A DNA stretch of 11,926 bases, from assembly GCA_028688175.1 (NCBI GenBank), contig JAQTYS010000063.1, positions 1 to 11,926 on the forward strand. Reading direction: 5' to 3'. Each line of letters opens with the position of its first letter. The first letter of the stretch is position 1. Source of the DNA: Methanothrix sp. (GTDB lineage Archaea; Halobacteriota; Methanosarcinia; Methanotrichales; Methanotrichaceae). The notes beneath the pieces are model-generated. The model searched no databases and was not told the origin of the DNA. It saw only the letters and a program-made list of their open reading frames with translations. Below are positions 1-6,049 of this stretch, piece by piece. The position numbers and the translations under genes were made by a program.

Positions 1-561
1 GGAGTGATCATCGCCATCTAGCGAGCGAAGCATTTTGGAATAGCACTGCTCCGCTTTTGACATATCGCCTCGCTGACAACTGGCCCTGCCTAAATTTGCC
101 AGAAGGGTGCACATCAGAGACGGACTCTTGGTCTCATCCAAAGCCGACATGGCTTTTTCATAGAACTGGCTGGCTCTATCCCAGTCCTCATCATCACTAT
201 AAAGGCTGCCCAGAGAGTTCCAAACCTGCGCTTCACTCTCATCGTCTCCCTGTGCCTGAGCCAGACGGGCACTTGTTTTAAAGTATTCCTCAGCAGCGTG
301 GCGAAAGAAGAGGCTGGCTGCCAGTCTACCTAGATTAAACCAGGCAGTTGAGCTGCTACTGGCAGAGAGCGAATCTGCCAGATCGGCAAGCCTCTTTTGC
401 ATCTGATCTTCATCTGAGGTGAGTATGGCTTCAATGAAGGGGGAAACGAGATCCGATCCCTGGCGAGAGAGAGCGCGCAGTTGCTTTGGCTCGTATCCAG
501 CAGGCTGGCAAAGGGAATCGGCCAGGATTCCCAGAGAGAAGAGGTCGCAATCATCTGTCAT
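1..561 (-). CDS. TPR-repeat protein, C-terminal part missing (runs off left edge)
   Basis: Reading the minus strand gives an uninterrupted 187-residue N-terminal part that continues past position 1. Residues about 72-105, 111-144 and 151-184 form three helix-turn-helix repeats with a period near 39-40. They have the TPR pattern, for example 'WNSLGSLYSDDEDWDRA' and 'LANLGRASCQRGDMSKA', each followed by an 'FYEKAM' or 'CYSKML' helix. Residues 1-70 are acidic and probably helical without a recognised domain. There is no signal peptide, so the protein is likely cytosolic and acts as a protein-protein interaction scaffold; the partner is unknown. The start is the ATG at 561, because AGGTGG lies about 5-6 nt upstream of it. 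An in-frame ATG at 576 directly follows a TAA stop and has no such site. The gene follows an AT-rich spacer with an inverted repeat. The TPR call is firm; the function is not known. Confidence 0.8.
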   Translation of the reverse strand, partial: MTDDCDLFSLGILADSLCQPAGYEPKQLRALSRQGSDLVSPFIEAILTSDEDQMQKRLADLADSLSASSSSTAWFNLGRLAASLFFRHAAEEYFKTSARLAQAQGDDESEAQVWNSLGSLYSDDEDWDRASQFYEKAMSALDETKSPSLMCTLLANLGRASCQRGDMSKAEQCYSKMLRSLDGDDHS

Positions 562-576
562 CTTATCCACCTGCAT

Positions 577-614
577 TTATGTAAAAAGAATTTTATCGAT
601 ATGATTTTACATAA
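577..614. promoter_or_regulatory. 10-bp perfect inverted repeat just upstream of the TPR gene
   Basis: TTATGTAAAA at 577-586 is repeated as its exact reverse complement TTTTACATAA at 605-614, separated by 18 bp. It lies immediately upstream of the TPR gene start (561), where the 5' leader and core promoter should be. The spacing of half-sites (28 bp centre to centre) suits a dimeric or tetrameric DNA-binding regulator. As RNA it could also form an AU-rich hairpin. The repeat is seen directly; the operator role is inferred. The local AT-richness raises the chance of a random match. Confidence 0.45.
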
Positions 615-1000
615 GTATGCAGAAAAATTTGTGATAGTATTTGTCCAATCATATAGCGGATCAGTATTAAATATCATATCTCCCCCTATAACCGCTAGAA
701 TATTCACCATTGACCTATTCTTTCTGTATTAACTGTTCCACCATATATAAGTTACTATTTCTTTAGATTGTTATTTAAATAACTAAATTTAAATAATAAT
801 ATGAATATTAATTGTCGTTGTTTGTCGACTAGACGGATGCTTAATAATGAATCAGGATATAATCATTATATTAATTAAATACGGATAAATAACTCCCTCT
901 TAAAAATTTTTTGGCAGAAAAAAAACCTTCTCTCAAAGCCAGAAATATGCATACGTTTTTTGTTTATTGAATATCTGCTATAAATAATTGATCATAGCAA

Positions 1001-1024
1001 ACAAAAAAATTAAGTGAAAAAATA
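1001..1024 (-). terminator. Oligo-T terminator of the homocysteine operon
   Basis: On the minus strand, runs of six T (1022-1017) and seven T (1009-1003) follow 20-40 nt after the stop codon of the ferredoxin gene (1045). A further run of eight T lies at 925-918. Archaeal RNA polymerase typically stops at such U-rich tracts without needing a hairpin. There is no strong stem-loop. The role is inferred from position and composition. Confidence 0.5.
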
Positions 1025-1044
1025 TGAAATGGCCCAGAAATGAG

Positions 1045-1431
1045 CTACTTTAGAACCAGTTTCAAAGCACGCTGAGGGCAGCCCATGATGCAAGCACCAC
1101 ACTGAATGCACTTGCCTGAATCGGCCACGACCAGCCAATCCTCGAAACGAAATGTACCCGTGGGGCAGATGGAAACACATGCCCCGCAATGCACGCACTC
1201 ATTTTCATCTCTGATAACAGGAATTTCCAAGGGCACGACCTTTACTCCGCGCCTCTCAAATGCCTCCTTTACCATCGAACATTTGTCTTGGGGCACTTCC
1301 AGCACTATCTCACCGCTCACTGCATCGATGCTGGCTCTCTCGATGTTCACCAGAGCACCAGTCTCCAGAATGACAGAAGCTATGAGTGGATAACGCACAA
1401 TTCCAGGAGCTACATGCAGCATTAATTTCAT
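1045..1431 (-). CDS. NIL-domain 2x[4Fe-4S] ferredoxin, homocysteine synthesis partner (MA1822-like)
   Basis: This is a 128-aa protein with two parts. Residues 1-75 form a NIL domain of the ferredoxin-like fold known from methionine ABC importers (start 'MKLMLHVAPGIVRYPLIASV'). Residues 76-128 hold two classical 4Fe-4S motifs: Cys79-82-85-89 (CVHCGACVSICP) and Cys108-111-114-118 (CIQCGACIMGCP). In Methanosarcina the equivalent protein works with the DUF39-CBS protein in making homocysteine from aspartate semialdehyde with sulfide as sulfur source. It probably supplies electrons for reductive sulfur handling. The gene starts 3 bp after the stop of the DUF39 gene, so the two are translationally linked and co-transcribed. 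Family assignment is strong; the exact electron-transfer role is inferred from the studied homologue. Confidence 0.88.
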   Translation of the reverse strand: MKLMLHVAPGIVRYPLIASVILETGALVNIERASIDAVSGEIVLEVPQDKCSMVKEAFERRGVKVVPLEIPVIRDENECVHCGACVSICPTGTFRFEDWLVVADSGKCIQCGACIMGCPQRALKLVLK

Positions 1432-1434
1432 TGG

Positions 1435-2937
1435 TTATCGCCTCCGCGCGAAGAGCCGGGAAAGGTGGTTGCTGGTGATCATCCCGATTACCTTATTGTC
1501 TTTATTTACCACCGGCATTGCCGAAATGCTGTGTGTGTCAAAGGTTCGGGCCGCAAGCTCGATGGGCTCATCCGCGTTGACGGAATAAACCCGTCGGGTC
1601 ATGATGTCCCCAATGCGAGAGGATTTGCCGCTCGCCACTGCCTTGGATATATCCCAGGCGGTAATTATGCCCATCAGCCGCCCGTCCCGGGAGACTACCG
1701 GCAGGTGATCGAAGCTGCCGCTCACAATCAACCGGGCTGCCTCCTCTACCCCGATGTCCTCATGAGCCGTGACCACGTCGCGACTCATTACATCTCCTAC
1801 GTTTGGTGATTCCTTGGTCTGCTTCATGGGCCGGGAGCTGCCCACACGAGATAAGGGCTCCACAGCACTGCTCAGCAGAAACTCGCCCTTTTCCACCTGC
1901 TGCTTTAGAGTGTTGGCCACTTCCCTGGCTACATGGAAACTGGAGAGCGAGGAGGTTGAGACCTCTTTTCCATTAATCTCGATCATACCTGACTTCAGAT
2001 CTTCGTAGCTGACCATCTTCAAAGAAGGACGATCCCGGCGAGCGATGCCGTAGTCCACTATGGGAACGGTGATATCTCTATCCCGGACAGCTGTGCTTTT
2101 GGCCAGCTTCTCATTTAGGATTGGTATGGGGATGCCGATTCCCAGGTATAGACTGGGGCCGTATTTGTGAAACGTCGCCGCTCTTAGAAAGCGGTTATTC
2201 ATCTTCTTGAGGTCCCCCGTAACCATGAGCGTGGAGAAGTTATTCTGAGGATTATGCTGTGTGCCCGATCCCATGACATACCCTTGGGCACCGGCCAGAA
2301 AGATGCGCGTGCCCACACCGATGTAATCGAAATTCGGATCATTGGATAGCGGAGAGAGTATACCCGATCCGCTGTAGTGAATATTGCCAAAGCGGGGAAG
2401 CAGCGTGCCCATGTAGGTATGCATGGTTCGATCGGCTGAATTGGTGGCCGCATTGTAGCGCTGGTAAGCATTGCGGGGATTGACCATGATGGCCTGATTA
2501 AAATCCTCCAGACGCAGGCTGGTCTGTAGATCCATCTGAGGATAACAGTCCGTAGGCGCACCATATGCGTCTACCTCTATCTGCTTTCCTGAGATGAGAT
2601 CTTCCATGACATGCGCTCCGCCATACTCTATTCCCCGGTCCTCGGAGGGCTGCGTCGCACCTAAGAACAGATCAACTGCAGCCACTCCACCGTAGGCTTC
2701 TACCTTATTGAGGAGAGCTTTGGAAATTTTTATGGGCGGGTCGCTATGGCCCAGATTGAGAAATACTCCCGAGGAGCACATGGCCCCAAAGGTTCCAGTG
2801 GTTACTACATCCACCTCGCGCACAGCTCCGGCAAGGCCCAGCTCGTCCACAATATCAGGCATCTCCTCTGCCGTTACGACGCGGGCGCTACCGTCGCGAA
2901 TGCGTTCGTTGATATCCGCTAACGACTTCTCTTGCAC
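1435..2937 (-). CDS. Homocysteine biosynthesis protein, DUF39 with C-terminal CBS pair (MA1821-like)
   Basis: This is a 500-aa protein. Residues 1 to about 360 match the DUF39 (homocysteine biosynthesis, HcyBio) family, including 'GTFGAMCSSGVFLNLGHSDP' and 'IEYGGAHVMEDLISGKQIEV'. Residues 379-500 are two tandem CBS domains (motifs 'MSRDVVTAHED', 'LPVVSRDGRLMGIIT', 'MPVVNKDNKVIGMIT'), which commonly sense adenosyl compounds such as SAM or ATP. Cys54 and Cys131 fall in conserved segments. As I recall, these are the two positions shown to matter in the Methanosarcina protein, where persulfide formation is proposed. Expected role: conversion of aspartate semialdehyde plus sulfide to homocysteine, feeding methionine and SAM synthesis, with the NIL-ferredoxin encoded next. 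Translation starts at GTG 2937 with GGAG about 5 nt upstream. The protein is full length with no broken motif. Confidence 0.9.
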   Translation of the reverse strand: MQEKSLADINERIRDGSARVVTAEEMPDIVDELGLAGAVREVDVVTTGTFGAMCSSGVFLNLGHSDPPIKISKALLNKVEAYGGVAAVDLFLGATQPSEDRGIEYGGAHVMEDLISGKQIEVDAYGAPTDCYPQMDLQTSLRLEDFNQAIMVNPRNAYQRYNAATNSADRTMHTYMGTLLPRFGNIHYSGSGILSPLSNDPNFDYIGVGTRIFLAGAQGYVMGSGTQHNPQNNFSTLMVTGDLKKMNNRFLRAATFHKYGPSLYLGIGIPIPILNEKLAKSTAVRDRDITVPIVDYGIARRDRPSLKMVSYEDLKSGMIEINGKEVSTSSLSSFHVAREVANTLKQQVEKGEFLLSSAVEPLSRVGSSRPMKQTKESPNVGDVMSRDVVTAHEDIGVEEAARLIVSGSFDHLPVVSRDGRLMGIITAWDISKAVASGKSSRIGDIMTRRVYSVNADEPIELAARTFDTHSISAMPVVNKDNKVIGMITSNHLSRLFARRR

Positions 2938-3029
2938 GAGTCTCCAAATGATAGGGAATCTGATAAAAACCTGTTGGGCTTTTCCGGTCCAACAACGTTA
3001 TCTGCCTTAACTGAAATGGACTTAAGCCT

Positions 3030-4532
3030 ATGCCACAGAATCCTGGCAAGAGAATTGTCCTCACAAGCGACACCACCATGATGAGTAGCTATCACGGCGG
3101 AGTGATGCTCGGCTTTGCCGCCATAATGCCCAGGAGGGCTCTGCCTGAATGGATTTTTCATAATTTGTTCTGCCCGCCCGTGCCTGTCGCAAAGGACGGC
3201 TCGGCAGAGATCGCCCCCTGTGGCCTGCGAAAGGTAGAAGCGGCATTGCTGGACGCGGGATTTTCCCGAGATGAGGTAATGGTGGCCCATCCCCATCATC
3301 TGGAGCAGGCCATCGGACCGAACACAAAGATCGTGGGCATAACTCATGACGATCCCATGGGAAAGATCGCAATAAGGGAGGTCGAAGATATAATCGGACG
3401 GGGGCCGCCCTTCAATCGATCCAAGTTTCTGCAGCTCGTGCACCATCCGCTCATTCGAGAGCATAGACCCAAGGTAGTAGTAGGTGGCAATGGCGCCTGG
3501 GAGGTAATGGGCGAAGATGTGGGAGTAGATCACATCTACCTGGGCGAAGGAGAGACCGATTTCCCAGTTATTTGCAGAAAGATCATCGGCAATGAGACCG
3601 TTCCGCCGGTCATCCGGGGAAATGCCGTCGCGGGGGACGTAATTCCCGTCAATCGCGGGGCTACCATCGGCGGTATTGTGGAGATCGGCAGAGGCTGCTG
3701 GCGGGGCTGCGCCTTCTGCTCGCCGGCTATGCGCTCTTTGCGCCACCGACCTGTAGAAAAGATACTAGAGGATGTGAGAGTGAACCTGGAATGCGGCCAG
3801 AAGGACATTATCCTGCACTGCGAGGATTTCTTCTCTTACGGTTACAGCGGCGGCAGGACGGATGAGAAGAAAATACTGCAAATGGTATCCGCGGTAAAAG
3901 AGCTCGGTCCGAAGACCATTGACGTCTCTCATCTGAGCATTGCCTCAGTTCATCATAACCAGGAACTATTGCGCTCTGTCTCGCGAACCGTGGGCGTGGG
4001 CTCGGACCAGAATCACATGTCTGCCTGGATCGGCATAGAGAGCGGAAGCTGTCGCATTCTGAAGATGCATATGCCCAATAAAGCGCGGCCCGCAAAGATC
4101 GAAAATTGGCCGGAAATTGTGAGGGATTGCTACCGCCTCTTCGCAGAAGAGTCCTGGTTGCCTGTGGCAAGCCTGGTCCTGGGCCTGCCGGAAGAGACGG
4201 CAGATGATGTCATAAAGACTACAGAGCTGGTGGAGTCGCTCATGGATTATACCGGTCTCATGCTGCCCCTCTTTTTCACCACCATCGCGGATACAAAGCT
4301 TGGTGGAAGAAGGGGCTTTGCCAGAGAGGATGCCCTGCCCGAGCACTGGCAGCTGGTGGGATTGTGCCTGGAGTATAATCTGCACCACCTCAAAAAACTG
4401 CATCGCCTCTACAAAGAAAGGATGACGGCAGGACCTGCTGTTCACGCTGCCCTTAAAGGAATGAATCTGATGGCAGACCTTGTGCTTAGCAAGTATATGA
4501 AAAGAATGAAAAGAGGCGAGCCGCCCAACTGA
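3030..4532 (+). CDS. B12-binding-domain radical SAM protein of an archaeal family, function unknown
   Basis: This is a 500-aa protein. Residues about 60-190 form a Rossmann-like domain of the cobalamin-binding type ('LRKVEAALLDAGF', 'KIVGITHDDPMG', 'PKVVVGGNGAWEVMG', 'DHIYLGEGETDFP'). The radical SAM domain follows, with the cluster motif Cys223-x3-Cys227-x2-Cys230 (GRGCWRGCAFCSP), then 'GIESGS' at 335-340 and 'LGLPEET' at 384-390, typical of the BchE/MiaB/Elp3-like group. The early segment 'LTSDTTMMSSYHGG' resembles archaeal families of the MJ_0865/MJ_1487 type. The B12 ligand motif DxHxxG is not present in canonical form, since 'THDDPMG' sits in that loop, so base-off cobalamin binding is uncertain. 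Likely activity is a radical methylation or rearrangement on an unknown substrate. The gene diverges from the homocysteine operon 92 bp away and ends 18 bp from the convergent DUF2551 gene. The ATG at 3030 has only a weak GGA upstream. Confidence 0.8.
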   Translation: MPQNPGKRIVLTSDTTMMSSYHGGVMLGFAAIMPRRALPEWIFHNLFCPPVPVAKDGSAEIAPCGLRKVEAALLDAGFSRDEVMVAHPHHLEQAIGPNTKIVGITHDDPMGKIAIREVEDIIGRGPPFNRSKFLQLVHHPLIREHRPKVVVGGNGAWEVMGEDVGVDHIYLGEGETDFPVICRKIIGNETVPPVIRGNAVAGDVIPVNRGATIGGIVEIGRGCWRGCAFCSPAMRSLRHRPVEKILEDVRVNLECGQKDIILHCEDFFSYGYSGGRTDEKKILQMVSAVKELGPKTIDVSHLSIASVHHNQELLRSVSRTVGVGSDQNHMSAWIGIESGSCRILKMHMPNKARPAKIENWPEIVRDCYRLFAEESWLPVASLVLGLPEETADDVIKTTELVESLMDYTGLMLPLFFTTIADTKLGGRRGFAREDALPEHWQLVGLCLEYNLHHLKKLHRLYKERMTAGPAVHAALKGMNLMADLVLSKYMKRMKRGEPPN

Positions 4533-4550
4533 TGCATCGCCTTATCGATA

Positions 4551-4853
4551 TCAATAATTATCCAGAACAGACCTCACAACACCCTTGTGATCGCCCTTGA
4601 GGGAATAGACGTTATGGTCCCCGGAAACGTCAATGCTCAGAATGCCCAGGCGAGTATTCATGAGCCCCACCATGGCAGAAACCCCCCGATAACTGACGTC
4701 AAACCCCTCCTTCGCGAGGTAGGTGAAGACGTCCTCAGTGGTGTAAGCTCCATCGCTCAAAAACAACTTTAAGACAGCCTTCCGAATTCCTATTCCGTCC
4801 CGTTTAAGATAATTTCTGAGCCTCTCCTGGATTCGTTCTTCAGCGCTTTCCAT
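4551..4853 (-). CDS. DUF2551 winged-helix protein
   Basis: This is a 100-aa protein, the usual length for archaeal DUF2551. Residues 8-85 read as a helix-rich winged-helix fold, with key stretches 'GIRKAVLKLFLSDGAYTTED', 'VSYRGVSAMVGLMNTRLGIL' and 'YSLKGDHKG'. The family is found mainly in methanogens and its function is not established; a small DNA-binding regulator is the usual suggestion. The ATG at 4853 has GGTGAT about 8 nt upstream, a good archaeal ribosome binding site. The gene lies 38 bp downstream of the COG2108 radical SAM gene on the same strand, so the two probably share a transcript. That raises the possibility that it regulates or assists that enzyme, but nothing in the sequence proves it. 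Confidence 0.82.
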   Translation of the reverse strand: MESAEERIQERLRNYLKRDGIGIRKAVLKLFLSDGAYTTEDVFTYLAKEGFDVSYRGVSAMVGLMNTRLGILSIDVSGDHNVYSLKGDHKGVVRSVLDNY

Positions 4854-4891
4854 CCGGCAAAATCACCGCCCTCAACCAATGAATTTAAGGA

Positions 4892-5947
4892 TTATAAAGG
4901 TATTCTATCTACGACCATTCCATCCTCAAAAGGATACTTCTCAATTATACTGAGAACACATAAGGCGCCTTTCAGTTCGTGGGTTAAGTCCTCCAGGATA
5001 GAGGCGGCGATTTCTATTCGCCCTTCCCGGCAAGAGTACATATCTTTGGGGACGGCCATATCCTCAAGAATCTGCAAAGCAGCCGGCATATCGCCCTCAA
5101 TTATGCCGTGAATTATGGTCCCCTCCTCGCTCACATAATCAAATGGTCGCGCCGTTTTATTGGCCCTGCGCAAGAGTCGCTCTCGTAGTTGCACCGCATC
5201 CTTGAATCGGGATGGGCAAAAGTGCGCTTTTATGTCATCTTTCAGGAAATGCTCCCTGGCAACCTCTTCGCTTCCTATTGCGGCGCAGCCCAGATCCTCC
5301 GACAGATAACCGGCTTTGGCCAGATCAGCGTAATTCGTCTCAGAGAACTCCAGCTCATTTACATTTAAAAAAGCACCAGCATCCTTTACCGCTTCCAGGA
5401 TCGCGGGCGCAGGCTGAAGAGAGGGTATCTCCACACCCGCTATCAGGCCTGCGGCTGTAGCCTGCTGCAGGGCCTCCTTGAGCCCGGTGGGATGTGACCA
5501 TTGGGCAAGAGGAGGATGAAATCTGATCTCGTCCAGGCCGGCCTGCGCCAGCTTCTCCAGGACATCGCGACCAGGAAGAAGACCGGTGTAGAGGTGAATA
5601 TGATGCGACTCTCCCCGCGATTGCTTCAAAGCACGGATGCACTCCAGAACGTAATCCAAGCGCAAAAGCGGCTCGCCGCCGGTAATTCCCGTCCCCAGAG
5701 CGTCTATGGCCGAAGCCTCCTGCAAGATATCCGCGATTTCTTGCACCGGCATTTCATCGGCAAAAACCTGATCGCGGCCTCTTCGCTCCTCGGATAACGG
5801 ACAGTAGAAACAGCTGCGCTCACATTTGCCGGTGACGAAGAGCACCAGGCTCGCGCCCTGGCGACAGATGCGGCAGCCTGGTGAGAGGTAATTGTAAATC
5901 GATCCTACGGCATCTTCTTGCCACAACGCCTTTTGCCACTTCGCCAT
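4892..5947 (-). CDS. Radical SAM protein of the COG2108 type, function unknown
   Basis: This is a 351-aa protein. The radical SAM cluster motif is Cys42-x3-Cys46-x2-Cys49 (GKCERSCFYCP), followed by the SAM-binding 'GITGGEPLLR' (87-96) and a beta/alpha barrel ('HIHLYTG', 'DEIRFHPP', 'GVEIP', 'NVNELEFSETN'). Two further cysteines, Cys25 and Cys28 (GCRICRQG), precede the barrel. Cys244 sits in 'AHFCPSRFKDAVQLRERLLR', a segment I associate with COG2108, the archaeal proteins related to pyruvate formate-lyase activating enzyme. The additional cysteines might bind a second cluster or zinc. No substrate is known to me. There is no separate glycyl-radical enzyme nearby, so a true activase role is not supported by context. 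The start ATG at 5947 lacks a clear ribosome binding site, so the mRNA may be leaderless or have a short leader. DUF2551 follows 38 bp downstream. Confidence 0.78.
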   Translation of the reverse strand: MAKWQKALWQEDAVGSIYNYLSPGCRICRQGASLVLFVTGKCERSCFYCPLSEERRGRDQVFADEMPVQEIADILQEASAIDALGTGITGGEPLLRLDYVLECIRALKQSRGESHHIHLYTGLLPGRDVLEKLAQAGLDEIRFHPPLAQWSHPTGLKEALQQATAAGLIAGVEIPSLQPAPAILEAVKDAGAFLNVNELEFSETNYADLAKAGYLSEDLGCAAIGSEEVAREHFLKDDIKAHFCPSRFKDAVQLRERLLRRANKTARPFDYVSEEGTIIHGIIEGDMPAALQILEDMAVPKDMYSCREGRIEIAASILEDLTHELKGALCVLSIIEKYPFEDGMVVDRIPL

Positions 5948-6049
5948 TGTCGAATATACGAGTGGTGTAGGCTTAATTAGATTTTGTATCCAAACGGTTA
6001 TCAGAGTAAAGAGGCCAATAATCCACTCAAGTTAAAGGGATGGTTACTA

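Larger units (their letters stand above)
577..1044. other. AT-rich intergenic region without a gene
   Basis: About 470 bp with far lower GC than the flanking genes. I found no convincing ORF, tRNA or other structured RNA. It holds the inverted repeat at 577-614. The palindrome TTATTTAAATAA is at 771-782, and its core ATTTAAAT recurs at 787-794. Several A-runs, which read as T-runs on the minus strand, are at 918-925, 1003-1009 and 1017-1022 and probably end transcription of the homocysteine operon. Overlapping short plus-strand ORFs around 481-732 lie partly inside the TPR gene and show no ribosome binding site or protein-like composition. Confidence 0.6.

Noticed and set aside
481..732. Plus-strand ORF of 83 aa
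   Set aside because: It overlaps the well-supported TPR gene on the other strand and then runs into AT-rich DNA, with no ribosome binding site and no protein-like pattern.
771..794. Repeated ATTTAAAT palindromes as a possible replication origin element
   Set aside because: There is no origin recognition box motif and no orc1/cdc6 gene nearby. AT-rich palindromes are expected by chance here.
2919..3746. Minus-strand ORF of 275 aa
   Set aside because: It is the shadow of the B12/radical SAM gene on the plus strand, which has clear motifs. The antisense translation has no recognisable domain.
4892..5947. Pyruvate formate-lyase activating enzyme
   Set aside because: There is only a distant relation through the radical SAM motif. 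No glycyl-radical enzyme is present in the window, and the additional cysteines differ from the activase layout.
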